A DNA stretch of 49,829 nt, from positions 1 through 49,829 of the forward strand of contig JAMCQB010000061.1 in the NCBI GenBank assembly GCA_023382175.1, given 5' to 3'. Under the pieces are notes generated by a model. It was not told the origin of the DNA. It did not search any database and worked only from the letters and a program-made list of their open reading frames with translations. The position numbers were made by a program, and so were the translations under genes. The first letter of the stretch is position 1; each line of letters opens with the position of its first letter. Shown piece by piece: positions 9,704 to 18,078 of this stretch. Origin of the DNA: Nitrospirota bacterium. Its GTDB lineage: Bacteria; Nitrospirota; Thermodesulfovibrionia; Thermodesulfovibrionales; UBA9159.

Positions 9704-10058
9704 GGACGTGAAGAATTTCTTGGACGGTCCTTAAGAACTCCCTGACCCTCACCGGCTTTGTGATAATACCGTCGAATCCCGCCTCCCCTACTTCCGATTC
9801 TGCGGATGCCGTCAGGGCGTATACTTTTGTGCTGCCCAGCAATCCCTTTTCCTTACATGCCTTGAGCACCTCATAGCCGCTCATCTTCGGAAGGACGATA
9901 TCCATGAAGATCAACGAAAGGGCTTCTTTTGCGATGAGCTCGATGGCTGTCTGGCCATCAGCCGCCTCCACCACCTCGTATCCCCCCTCCTTAAGGAGGG
10001 ACACAAAGAATTTTCTGTTTATCTCATCGTCTTCTATCACAAGGATCTTCTTTGGCAT
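9672..10058 (-). CDS. Single-domain response regulator (CheY/DivK-like)
   Basis: The 128-residue receiver has acidic residues EDD (9-11), phospho-acceptor D53 (IFMDIVLPKMSG), the switch TAS and the conserved K-P (ITKPV). It has no output domain and so may relay phosphate between the adjacent kinase and the HD-GYP regulator, as DivK-type proteins do. It follows the kinase by 57 bases and overlaps the HD-GYP gene by 32, indicating co-translation. AGGAAC before the ATG serves as ribosome site. Confidence 0.88.
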   Translation of the reverse strand: MPKKILVIEDDEINRKFFVSLLKEGGYEVVEAADGQTAIELIAKEALSLIFMDIVLPKMSGYEVLKACKEKGLLGSTKVYALTASAESEVGEAGFDGIITKPVRVREFLRTVQEILHVREEEREARRN

Positions 10059-10115
10059 CTGTTCCTGAAACGCTCACTTTCTCGGGTGATGAACCGCCTT
10101 TCTTTTTTCACTATA

Positions 10116-11183
10116 TCAAACATCATTTCTCATGGGAATCGAAAAAGTAAATCTGGTACCCTTACCCTTTTCACTCTCCACCCGGATCCTCCCGCCATGC
10201 AATTCAACGAGTCTTTTCGTCAGAAAAAGGCCGAGTCCCGTGCCTCCGTATTTCTTCTGGTAGGGGGATTCCAGCTGCTGAAATGACTGGAACAACTTCG
10301 GGATATCCTCTTGCGCGATCCCGATGCCTGTGTCCTCAACGGAAATTTCGATGAAACTTCCGCCGGGTTCCACGTTCGATGTTCTATGTTCAATGTTCCT
10401 GTCTTCATGCCCTTGAACTTTGAACTTAGAGCCTTGAACCAGTCGCGCAGCGACGCGCACTGAGCCCCCGTCAGGACTAAATTTGATGGCATTGGAAAGG
10501 AGATTCACCATGATCTGTTTGAGCTTCCTCTGATCAGCCACGATCTCATCTAGCCCTTCCTCCATCCCGTAATCGAGCCTGATATTGTGCTTCACCATCT
10601 TCTCCTTGAACATGCCGGCAGAAGATTTTATGAGTTCACGGAGGGAGAATTCCCGGGGCTCAAGGTTCATGGAGCCCGACTCGATCTTGCTGAGGTCCAG
10701 GATATCGTTTATGAGGCCCAGGAGATTTTCCCCGCTCACCATGATGTCATTGAGATACTCCCTGTGCCGCTCATTGAGCGGTCCGTAAATCCCGCTGAGC
10801 AGTGCCTCTGAAAAGCCTATGATGGCATTGAGGGGGGTCCTCAGTTCGTGGGACATGTTGGCAAGGAATTCCGACTTTGCCCTGTTGGTGGATTCGGCTA
10901 GGAGCATGGCATCGCGAAGCTCTACAGTGCGTTCCCTGACCTTGGCATCCAGTTCACGGAGAACCCGTTCGTTTTCCTTCTGGCTTTTCCCTATGAGAAC
11001 ATAAATGAGGAAAGACGAAATTGCCACAAAAACGATACCTTTATAGGTCTGAACCACGGTGAGGAGATTGGGATCCTCAAGCAGCGCTCTTACTAGGCGG
11101 TCCGAGAGATAGATATAGGCGATGCTCACTGCGAAGTAGATGAGCGCAACCCTCAGCGCATCGGAGATCACGTGTTTTTTCAT
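10116..11183 (-). CDS. Membrane histidine kinase with repeat-derived insert in its ATPase domain
   Basis: The 355-residue kinase has two N-terminal transmembrane helices (about 9-27 and 47-65) with almost no periplasmic domain, a coiled-coil, HisKA ([16 protein letters not shown]112) and HATPase (N231, DTGIGI 284-289, GTGLGL). Sensing is probably at the membrane or cytosolic. Residues about 250-275 are unlike the family and are encoded by short degenerate repeats ([13 protein letters not shown]). They sit between two strands of the ATPase domain. The gene starts 3 bases after hemE and is the likely partner of the two regulators downstream. Confidence 0.9.
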   Translation of the reverse strand: MKKHVISDALRVALIYFAVSIAYIYLSDRLVRALLEDPNLLTVVQTYKGIVFVAISSFLIYVLIGKSQKENERVLRELDAKVRERTVELRDAMLLAESTNRAKSEFLANMSHELRTPLNAIIGFSEALLSGIYGPLNERHREYLNDIMVSGENLLGLINDILDLSKIESGSMNLEPREFSLRELIKSSAGMFKEKMVKHNIRLDYGMEEGLDEIVADQRKLKQIMVNLLSNAIKFSPDGGSVRVAARLVQGSKFKVQGHEDRNIEHRTSNVEPGGSFIEISVEDTGIGIAQEDIPKLFQSFQQLESPYQKKYGGTGLGLFLTKRLVELHGGRIRVESEKGKGTRFTFSIPMRNDV

Positions 11184-11186
11184 CAG

Positions 11187-12209
11187 TTACCTTTCACTGA
11201 ATCTGTGCACCGCCTCTACCAGCGCCACGGCATTTTCCGCGGGGCTCTCGGGCAATATCCCGTGTCCGAGGTTAAAGATATGCCCCTTTGCGAATTCCCC
11301 CTTCCAGAGGATATCCTTCACCTTGTCCTCCATCTTTTCATGGGGAAGGAAAAGAGCGCAGGGGTCGAGATTCCCCTGTACAGCGAATTTCTTCCCCAGC
11401 CCTTTTATGGCATCCTTCAGGTCTATCCTCCAGTCAATCCCTATGACGTCTGCCGTGGTCTTTTTAATCTCTTTCAGGAGGGCCGCGCATTCGTTCACGA
11501 AATAGATCACGGGGACTCCCTCCTTTTTCAGTTCGGCGATGGCTCTCTTTACAGAGGGGAGGACAAACTCTTTGTAGTCCTCGGGTGCGAGGGCGCCTGC
11601 CCACGTATCAAAAAGCTGCACTGCCTGAGCCCCCGCCCTGATCTGTGACGACAGGTAGGAAATGACCGTCATGGTTATCTTATCCATGAGAAGGCTGAAA
11701 AGCCCCGGGTTCTGGAACATCATCCTCTTGGTGTTAAGGAAGTTCTTCGAGCTTCCCCCCTCTATCATGTATGTGGCAAGGGTAAAGGGCGCGCCCGAAA
11801 AACCGATGAGAGGAACATTGAGCTGAGACCTGAGAATTTTTATCGCCTCTATTACAAAGGGCATGCTGTCTTCCGTATCAGGGATGACCAGCCGGTCAAT
11901 GCCGGATTTCGTCCTCACCGGGTCACTCAATACCGGCCCCTTCCTATCAGAGAATTCCAGGTGCATCCCCATGGCTTCCACAGCGATGAGGATGTCGGAA
12001 AAGAGGATCGCTGCATCGACCTTAAGCTTCTCCACGGGCTGCAGCGTGACCTTCGCCGCCAGTTCAGGGGTTTTGCAGAGAGTGAGAAAATCCACTTCGG
12101 CGCGAACCGCCTGGTATTCCGGGAGATACCTTCCCGCCTGCCGCATGATCCATACCGGGGTGTACGGCACTTCTTCCCCTCTGCACGCTTTAAGAAATAT
12201 GTCGTTCAT
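11187..12209 (-). CDS. hemE: Uroporphyrinogen decarboxylase
   Basis: The 340-residue protein has the N-terminal TPVWIMRQAGRYLPEY signature with its substrate-binding arginines, the FSDIL motif and GFSGAPFTLATYMIEGG. It decarboxylates uroporphyrinogen III to coproporphyrinogen III, the branch towards classical haem. A strong AAGAGGAGG-type ribosome site precedes the ATG. It heads a tight group hemE-kinase-receiver-HD-GYP-hemH-hemG with gaps of 3, 57, -32, 9 and -13 bases, so these genes probably form one transcript. Confidence 0.96.
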   Translation of the reverse strand: MNDIFLKACRGEEVPYTPVWIMRQAGRYLPEYQAVRAEVDFLTLCKTPELAAKVTLQPVEKLKVDAAILFSDILIAVEAMGMHLEFSDRKGPVLSDPVRTKSGIDRLVIPDTEDSMPFVIEAIKILRSQLNVPLIGFSGAPFTLATYMIEGGSSKNFLNTKRMMFQNPGLFSLLMDKITMTVISYLSSQIRAGAQAVQLFDTWAGALAPEDYKEFVLPSVKRAIAELKKEGVPVIYFVNECAALLKEIKKTTADVIGIDWRIDLKDAIKGLGKKFAVQGNLDPCALFLPHEKMEDKVKDILWKGEFAKGHIFNLGHGILPESPAENAVALVEAVHRFSER

Positions 12210-12437
12210 AAAACCTCCTCTTCTAAGGAATAAAAGTCTTAGCCACAGAGGGCGCAGAGTTCACAGAGAAAGAAGAATTCATCCTAAAAATACTCAGAAG
12301 TTCATAGGATAATAATGCATTGTCATTCCGGGCTTGACCCGGAATGACAATAATGTTGCTGCTTATAATTAACTCTGTCTTCCTCCGTGTCCTCTGTGAT
12401 CTCTGTGGCAAAATTTCCTGTGTTTGTTCATTGTCGT
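12210..12437. repeat. Nested inverted repeats between AhbD-like gene and hemE
   Basis: Outer arms are CACAGAG-type direct repeats in opposite orientation (about 12242-12268 and 12389-12409). Between them is a perfect 13-bp palindrome with a 5-base loop, at 12320-12332 and 12338-12350 (TTGTCATTCCGGG and its complement). The unit resembles dispersed REP-like elements. The hairpin could also stabilise or terminate the transcript upstream of hemE. I see no gene here. Confidence 0.8.
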
Positions 12438-13514
12438 CTATTTGCTCACTACTTTTTTTCTCATCTTTAGCGGCACGTAACTGCAGAAGGGTTCCTCTTC
12501 AAGATAATCTCCGTGCACTGAATAGGCCCTTGCCCTGCAGCCGCCGCAGACGTTCACGTACTCGCAGGAACCGCACCTGCCCTTGTATTTCTTGAAATCC
12601 CTCAGCTCCTTGAAAAGCTCCGAGTTCTCCCATATGTCCTTGAAGGACTGCTCCATGACATTGCCCGCGGACTTGGGGAAATAGCTGCAGGGGAGGACAT
12701 CGCCGTCTACATTGATGAGGCAGATAAGCTGCCCTGCAATGCAGCCCTTTGACCCACCGGTGGAGAACTTCAGCGTCCTCCTCTCGAATTTTACCCCCTC
12801 CTCCTTCGCCTTCTGGAGCACTACCCTGTAGTAATGGGGCGCGCAGGTCGGTCGGACAAGCATATCGTGTTCGTCCTTCTCCATCTGGTAGTGCCACTCG
12901 AGGATATCTTCATAGTCCTCCCTGGAGATCAGCTCATTCATGATTTCCTCACCCCTTCCCGTGGGCACGATCATGAACATATACCACGCCGTAGCGCCCA
13001 GTTCCTTGGAGAGCCTGTACACCTTTGGGATATCTTCCTGGTTCCTCTTTGTGAAGGACGAATTAATGATGAATTCGATGCCATGCTTCTTGAAGAGTTT
13101 CGCGGCGTTTATGGTCCCGGAAAAGGCACCCTGCTCGTTCCTGAAATCGTCATGGACCCCTTCTGTGGAACCGTCAAGGCTGAGGGACACGATCCGGAGG
13201 CCCGAATCCTTGATCTTCCCGCACAGCTCATCCGTGACAAGGGTGCCGTTGGTGGCAAGGCACATCCTGAGCCCCTTTTCCGTGCCGTACCGGGCTATGT
13301 CAAAAACATCATTCCTGATCAATGGCTCCCCGCCTGACAAGACCACTACGGGCTGCGCATAACTCGCTATGTTGTCCAGTATGGCAAAGGCCTTTTCCGT
13401 CGAAAAATCAGGGTGGCCCTTAATCTCCATCTCAGAAGAAGAGCGGCAATGAACGCACCTCAGATTGCATCTCCTCGTGATCTCCCACGCTATCCACTTC
13501 GGCTTAAATTCCAT
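12438..13514 (-). CDS. Radical SAM/SPASM protein, AhbD (haem b synthase)-like
   Basis: From the ATG at 13514 (GGAGGAGACGGGAG lies upstream) the protein is 358 residues; a longer frame to 13589 lacks support. The radical SAM cluster is C16, C20, C23 (CNLRCVHC), with GGEPL for SAM. The C-terminal SPASM-type part has [20 protein letters not shown] and [13 protein letters not shown], suiting auxiliary Fe-S clusters. [19 protein letters not shown] and the [13 protein letters not shown] segment resemble AhbD, which decarboxylates didecarboxysirohaem or Fe-coproporphyrin to haem b in anaerobes. Its position next to hemE supports a tetrapyrrole role. It could also be a peptide-modifying SPASM enzyme. 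Confidence 0.75.
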   Translation of the reverse strand: MEFKPKWIAWEITRRCNLRCVHCRSSSEMEIKGHPDFSTEKAFAILDNIASYAQPVVVLSGGEPLIRNDVFDIARYGTEKGLRMCLATNGTLVTDELCGKIKDSGLRIVSLSLDGSTEGVHDDFRNEQGAFSGTINAAKLFKKHGIEFIINSSFTKRNQEDIPKVYRLSKELGATAWYMFMIVPTGRGEEIMNELISREDYEDILEWHYQMEKDEHDMLVRPTCAPHYYRVVLQKAKEEGVKFERRTLKFSTGGSKGCIAGQLICLINVDGDVLPCSYFPKSAGNVMEQSFKDIWENSELFKELRDFKKYKGRCGSCEYVNVCGGCRARAYSVHGDYLEEEPFCSYVPLKMRKKVVSK

Positions 13515-13597
13515 AGAAACTCCCGTCTCCTCCACTAAGAATACCGAGATTCGCTGCACCAGCCGTAAACTCGTGAGCTGACAGCCCACAATTTAAT

Positions 13598-13651
13598 GTC
13601 ATTCCTCCTTGACGGGAATCCTTCTTTAGATTCCGGACAAGCCGGAATGAC
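13598..13651. repeat. REP-like compound palindrome
   Basis: GTCATTCC at 13598 pairs with GGAATGAC at 13644, and an inner GGAATC/GATTCC pair is nested inside, giving a two-tier hairpin. It is related to the palindrome at 12320-12350. It lies between hflX and the radical SAM gene in a 165-base spacer. It may act as a transcript stabiliser or weak terminator. Confidence 0.7.
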
Positions 13652-13679
13652 AAATAGGTGGCGGTTATCTGTTTACCTA

Positions 13680-15317
13680 TTATACCGTTGCCTCCGTCAT
13701 TTTGCCATTCCAGATATAGGCCTCTATGGCAGCGAGAAAGGGCCCGAAGGTCGAGGGATCCATGGCCGAGACCGCAATGGCGGAGAACCTCATCTTCAGG
13801 TTCTCCGCCTCTTCCGCCGGTATTTTGTCGATCTTATTAAAAACCAAAAGCTGCGGTTTCTTCCCCAGGTCAAGCTCTTCCAGTATCTTTTCCACAGAGG
13901 CCATATGCTGCTCAAACCTCGGATTGGATGCATCCACCAGGTGTATCAGAAGTTCTGCGTCCTCAAGCTCCTCAAGGGTCGACCTGAAGGCCGCCATGAG
14001 ATCCCTGGGAAGGTCCCTGATGAATCCCACGGTATCGGTAATGATCACCTCCCTCTCACGGGGAAACCTGAGCCTCCTGCTTGCGGTGTCCAGGGTCGCG
14101 AACAACTTGTCCTCCACAAAGGTTTCGCTTCTCGTAAGGGCATTGAGGAGGGTTGACTTCCCTGCATTGGTGTAGCCAATGATCGAGACAATGGGGATGC
14201 CTGTTTCAACCCGCCGCTGTTTTCTCTGCCGCCTCGCCTCGGAAAGAGACCTCAATTCCCGTTCCAACAGGGTTATCCTTTCCCTCACACGCCTTCTGTC
14301 TATCTCGAGTTTCATTTCCCCGGGGCCCCTGCCCCCAATGCCTCCCATGAGCCGCGACATTGCGGTCCCCTTGCCCGTAAGCCTCGGGAGCCGGTACTTT
14401 AACTGTGCCAGTTCCACCTGGACCTTCCCATCCCTGCTGTGGGCCCGCTGGGCAAAAATGTCGAGTATGAGCTGGCAGCGGTCGATCACCTTCAGTTCAG
14501 TCAACTCCCCTATGGCCTTGGTCTGGGACGGGCTCAGCTCCTGATCGAATATCAGCAGGGTAGCTCCTTTATTCATCGCATTAATAACAAGCTCCTTGAC
14601 CTTGCCCTCGCCCATAAGATATTTCGGGTTGATCTCCTTGGGCCTCTGGATCACTTCGCCAAGGACAAGGACACCGCTGGACAGAGCCAGTTCCCTGAGC
14701 TCTTCCACAGAGTCTTCCTGTTCATATTTCGGCCTCGTGGATACACTCACCAGGAGAGCTCTCTCCCTGGTGTCCTTCTGATCAAAGGTCCTCCGCCTCT
14801 CCAGCTCTTCCTCAAGGGCATTGATGAAGGAGAAGAAATCAAGATCAAGTTGATAGAATCCTTGTGACTGAAAGACCTCCACAGGTCTCTCAGAACCCTG
14901 GGGCATGAGATGGGCCACAAAGATCCTGTCAGGCAGCCTGTCTTTGACGCCAATTGCAGCGATGAGGTCCAGCCTTAAGAGGGACAGATCGGTGAGATCG
15001 TCCTGGTTCAGGGGTTCATCCTTCAGGTGCGTATGCACGAGCCTCAATCCCCGCAGAGATTTTCTGCCGATGGGGTAATCCACGAGATCAGGAATAAGGA
15101 TCCCCTTTGTATCTCCCACGATGACATGGGTGATGGCGCCGGACCGGGGGATCAGCACGCCTATCTGGCGCCCTGTCTCCGATGACAATTCCGCAAGGTA
15201 TTTCGCCAGTTCAGGGGTGATAACCTTATCCTGGGGGACCTTTCTCCGGTATATCCTCTCCAGGGAATGGACCGTTGTTCCCTTGAGGCCTGAGATATTG
15301 CCGTAAACTGCTGGTAT
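13680..15317 (-). CDS. hflX: GTPase HflX, ribosome-associated; non-canonical start
   Basis: The protein has the HflX N-terminal domain, a central coiled region with GGIGGRGPGEMKLEIDRR, and a G domain (GYTNAGKSTLLN, DTVGFIRDLP, NKIDK). HflX binds 50S subunits and splits stalled ribosomes. The family's N-terminus (YGNISGLKG ... LERIYRRKVPQDKVITPELA) is encoded in frame upstream of the first usual start, a TTG at 15188. No ATG, GTG or TTG lies ahead of it. The reading ends at an ATA (15317-15315) six bases after GGAGG, or ATT at 15323. The start is therefore inferred and may be non-canonical. Confidence 0.88.
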   Translation of the reverse strand: MPAVYGNISGLKGTTVHSLERIYRRKVPQDKVITPELAKYLAELSSETGRQIGVLIPRSGAITHVIVGDTKGILIPDLVDYPIGRKSLRGLRLVHTHLKDEPLNQDDLTDLSLLRLDLIAAIGVKDRLPDRIFVAHLMPQGSERPVEVFQSQGFYQLDLDFFSFINALEEELERRRTFDQKDTRERALLVSVSTRPKYEQEDSVEELRELALSSGVLVLGEVIQRPKEINPKYLMGEGKVKELVINAMNKGATLLIFDQELSPSQTKAIGELTELKVIDRCQLILDIFAQRAHSRDGKVQVELAQLKYRLPRLTGKGTAMSRLMGGIGGRGPGEMKLEIDRRRVRERITLLERELRSLSEARRQRKQRRVETGIPIVSIIGYTNAGKSTLLNALTRSETFVEDKLFATLDTASRRLRFPREREVIITDTVGFIRDLPRDLMAAFRSTLEELEDAELLIHLVDASNPRFEQHMASVEKILEELDLGKKPQLLVFNKIDKIPAEEAENLKMRFSAIAVSAMDPSTFGPFLAAIEAYIWNGKMTEATV

Positions 15318-15367
15318 GTAAATCCTCCGAAGCTCTTTTTTTTATTTTATCACAGAAAGAACTTTTA

Positions 15368-15373
15368 TATAAT
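15368..15373 (+). promoter_or_regulatory. -10-like element for the macro domain gene
   Basis: TATAAT at 15368-15373 lies 55 bases before the macro gene ATG. The -35 region is only AT-rich. It sits in the divergent spacer shared with hflX. Confidence 0.4.
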
Positions 15374-15428
15374 GGGGAAGAGAACTGTAGTCACGGAGTT
15401 GTCTGAGAGGACAGAAAGGGGGTAATTC

Positions 15429-15971
15429 ATGAAAATAATAGGGGAAAAGAACATTAACGGCAAAACCCTGCGTCTCGTGCAGGGGGATATCACCGAAAGG
15501 GCTGTGGACGCCATTGTGAATGCCGCCAATTCCCATCTCCAGCATGGCGGCGGCGTTGCAGGCGCCATAGTGAGGAAAGGCGGACAGGTCATACAGGAAG
15601 AAAGCGACAGGATAGGCTTTGTTGCCGTGGGCCACGCGGCTGTCACCGGTGCGGGAAAGCTTCCCTGCAGATACGTCATTCACGCAGTAGGGCCCAGGAT
15701 GGGGGAGGGAGATGAGGACAACAAGCTGAAAAACGCGGTCCTCAGCAGCCTCATGCTCGCATCAGGGAAAGGGCTGAAGAGCATCTCCTTGCCGGCCATA
15801 AGCTCCGGCATTTTCGGCTTCCCCAAAGACAGGTGTGCAGAGATCCTGATGAGGGAGGCATTGAATTATCTGAAAGAGAACCCGAAATCGAGCCTTGAAG
15901 TCGTAGAATTCTGTGTCTATGACGATCTTAGCATGGGGTATTTCAAGAAAGAATTTGAGAAGCTCGGGTAG
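15429..15971 (+). CDS. Macro domain protein (ADP-ribose-binding/deacetylase-type)
   Basis: The 180-residue single-domain protein has the ADP-ribose-binding segments GDITERAVDAIVNAANS, HGGGVAGAI and PAISSGIFGFP. Bacterial macro domains of this type remove ADP-ribose from proteins or deacetylate O-acetyl-ADP-ribose. A GGGGG-type ribosome site precedes the ATG. It is transcribed divergently from hflX and converges on vorB, with no partner gene that would fix a pathway. Confidence 0.92.
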   Translation: MKIIGEKNINGKTLRLVQGDITERAVDAIVNAANSHLQHGGGVAGAIVRKGGQVIQEESDRIGFVAVGHAAVTGAGKLPCRYVIHAVGPRMGEGDEDNKLKNAVLSSLMLASGKGLKSISLPAISSGIFGFPKDRCAEILMREALNYLKENPKSSLEVVEFCVYDDLSMGYFKKEFEKLG

Positions 15972-15985
15972 ACTGAGTTTTTTCT

Positions 15986-17050
15986 TTACGAACGGCTTTG
16001 GGAAGCGGAGTAGTGAGGGGTGAGGACTGACTGTATCTTTTCCTGCACTTCTTCCGGCGTCATGATGGCGCCGCCGGGCCTGCCGTAGAAATGGACCTTT
16101 GACTTCCCGTTGATGGATAGTTTCACATCCTCCACCATCTGGCCGGCGTTAAGTTCGATGGTGAGAAATTCCCTTCCCTTTCCTGCGAGACGGTAAAGCT
16201 CCTTTTCAGGGAAAGGGAAAAGGGTGATGGGCCTGAAAAGCCCCACTCTGAAACCGTCATGCCTCAGCCTCCTCACCGCGGAATGAGCAATCCTTGCAGT
16301 GATGCCGAAGGCGACGACAATGAGTTCTGCATCATCGGTATCGAAGGTGTCATAACGCACTTCCTTCTCTTTCATTTTCCGGTACTTCTCCTGGAGGAGG
16401 TTGTTTCTCATCTCCAGTTCTCCTTCGCCCATGTAGAGGGATTTCAGGACGTTGGGCTCTCTTCCCCGGCATCCCGTAAGGGCCCAGGTCTTTTCAGGAA
16501 GATTGGGTTTCACATAGGGGGTCGGGAAAAAGGGCTCCATCATCTGACCGAGTATTCCATCGGCAAGGATCATTGCAGGGTTCCGGTATTCGTCGGACTT
16601 GTCAAATGCGAGTATGGTCATATCCCAGAGTTCCTGGAGATTATAGGGCGCATAAACGAGAAGTTTGTAGTCTCCGTGCCCCCCTCCCTTCACCGCCTGA
16701 AAATAGTCCGCCTGACTGCCTGATATATTCCCGAGACCGGGGCCGCCCCGCTGCATATTCACGATCACCGCAGGCAGTTCCGACCCCACCAGAAACGAGA
16801 TGCCTTCCTGCTTCAGACTTATTCCCGGACTGCTGGAGGAGGTCATGGCCCTTGCGCCGCACGCAGAAGCGCCGTACACCATATTAATGGCAGCCAGTTC
16901 GCTCTCGGCCTGAATGAAGACCCCGCACACTTCGGGCATCCTTCGGGACATGTACTCAGGGATCTCATTCTGGGGGGTTATGGGATATCCGGCATAGAAA
17001 CGGCAGCCCGCCTGGACCGCAGCCTCTGCGATCACCTCGTTCCCCTTCAT
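15986..17050 (-). CDS. vorB: 2-oxoacid:ferredoxin oxidoreductase alpha subunit, VorB type
   Basis: From the ATG at 17050, preceded by AGGAG, the protein starts MKGNEVIAEAA and has the GYPITPQNEIPEYM signature of the pyrimidine-binding domain and MTSSSSPGISLKQEG. It would be part of a complex oxidising branched 2-oxoacids with ferredoxin and CoA. The ThDP-binding (VorA) and gamma subunits that normally follow are absent; the next gene is convergent. The last residues (LTPHYSASQSRS) come from a GTGAGG-type repeat at about 15990-16025. An in-frame upstream ATG (17068) sits at the likely transcription start. Confidence 0.85.
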   Translation of the reverse strand: MKGNEVIAEAAVQAGCRFYAGYPITPQNEIPEYMSRRMPEVCGVFIQAESELAAINMVYGASACGARAMTSSSSPGISLKQEGISFLVGSELPAVIVNMQRGGPGLGNISGSQADYFQAVKGGGHGDYKLLVYAPYNLQELWDMTILAFDKSDEYRNPAMILADGILGQMMEPFFPTPYVKPNLPEKTWALTGCRGREPNVLKSLYMGEGELEMRNNLLQEKYRKMKEKEVRYDTFDTDDAELIVVAFGITARIAHSAVRRLRHDGFRVGLFRPITLFPFPEKELYRLAGKGREFLTIELNAGQMVEDVKLSINGKSKVHFYGRPGGAIMTPEEVQEKIQSVLTPHYSASQSRS

Positions 17051-17075
17051 GAACAATTTCTCCTGCATGGGTTGA

Positions 17076-17084
17076 ATTATACCA
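17076..17084 (-). promoter_or_regulatory. Extended -10 promoter of vorB
   Basis: Read on the minus strand this is TGGTATAAT, an extended -10 element. It is followed by 7 bases and then an ATG (17068), so transcription would start at or next to that ATG. The AGGAG-led ATG at 17050 would then lie in a very short leader. No -35 consensus is visible. Confidence 0.55.
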
Positions 17085-17116
17085 TATTCCGGAAAGGGAG
17101 AACGTCCCCTTATTAT

Positions 17117-17146
17117 TTGACAAAATCTGCACCCTTCTTTTATGAT
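17117..17146 (+). promoter_or_regulatory. Promoter of glyQ-glyS
   Basis: TTGACA (17117-17122) and TATGAT (17141-17146) are separated by 18 bases, a strong sigma-70-type match. Transcription would begin near 17153, only about 8 bases before the glyQ ATG. No Shine-Dalgarno fits in that leader. Confidence 0.65.
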
Positions 17147-17160
17147 TTCCTGACATCGTC

Positions 17161-18078
17161 ATGAATTTTCAGACTCTCATTTTACGACTCCAAGAATTCT
17201 GGGCAAAAAAGGACTGTGCGCTCCTTCAACCCTATGATATGGAAGTGGGAGCAGGGACTTTCCATCCTGCCACCTTCTTCAGGGTGCTGGGTCCGGAGCC
17301 GTGGAGGGTGGCATATGTAGAGCCTTCCCGGCGGCCCACGGACGGCAGGTACGGAGAGAACCCCAACCGCCTCCAGCATTATTACCAGTACCAGGTGATC
17401 CTGAAGCCCTCCCCTCTGGAGAGCCAGGAGCTCTATCTCGACAGCCTTACCCACCTCGGCATCGACCCGTTGAAGCACGACATACGGTTCGTGGAAGATG
17501 ACTGGGAGTCGCCGACCCTCGGCGCATGGGGCCTTGGCTGGGAGGTCTGGCTTGACGGCATGGAGATCACCCAGTTCACCTATTTCCAGCAGGTGGGGGG
17601 CATTGACCTGAAACCGGTCTCGGTGGAGATCACCTACGGCCTCGAAAGAATCGCCATGTACCTTCAGGGAGTGGACAATGTCTACAATCTCGACTGGGGC
17701 AGCGGGGTCAGGTACGGCGACATCCACCACATTGAAGAAGTGGAATTCTCCAAATACAACTTTGATTTTGCGGACACCGAACTCCTCATGAGGGAGTTCG
17801 AATCCTGCGAAAGGGAGTCGAAGAGACTGAACGGGCTTGGTCTGGTGATGCCCTCCTATGAGTTCTGCCTCAAGTGTTCACACACCTTTAACCTCCTGGA
17901 TGCCAGAGGCGCTTTCTCTGTGACGGAGAGGACCGGCTATATTGCCCGCGTCCGCAGCATTGCCAAACTCTGTGCAGAGGCGTTCCTGAAGCAAAGGGAA
18001 GAGCTGGGATTTCCGCTCCTGAAGGACAGCGACATTGCGGCGCCGGGGAAGGAACAGAGAAATGTCGCGGAAAAATAG
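17161..18078 (+). CDS. glyQ: Glycyl-tRNA synthetase alpha subunit
   Basis: The 305-residue class II catalytic subunit begins with the typical [26 protein letters not shown]. It continues with [19 protein letters not shown] and the motif 2 region [19 protein letters not shown]. With GlyS it forms the alpha2beta2 enzyme that charges tRNA-Gly. The ATG has no ribosome site and lies about 8 bases from the predicted transcription start, so it may be translated as a near-leaderless message. glyS overlaps its 3' end by 17 bases. Confidence 0.97.
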   Translation: MNFQTLILRLQEFWAKKDCALLQPYDMEVGAGTFHPATFFRVLGPEPWRVAYVEPSRRPTDGRYGENPNRLQHYYQYQVILKPSPLESQELYLDSLTHLGIDPLKHDIRFVEDDWESPTLGAWGLGWEVWLDGMEITQFTYFQQVGGIDLKPVSVEITYGLERIAMYLQGVDNVYNLDWGSGVRYGDIHHIEEVEFSKYNFDFADTELLMREFESCERESKRLNGLGLVMPSYEFCLKCSHTFNLLDARGAFSVTERTGYIARVRSIAKLCAEAFLKQREELGFPLLKDSDIAAPGKEQRNVAEK

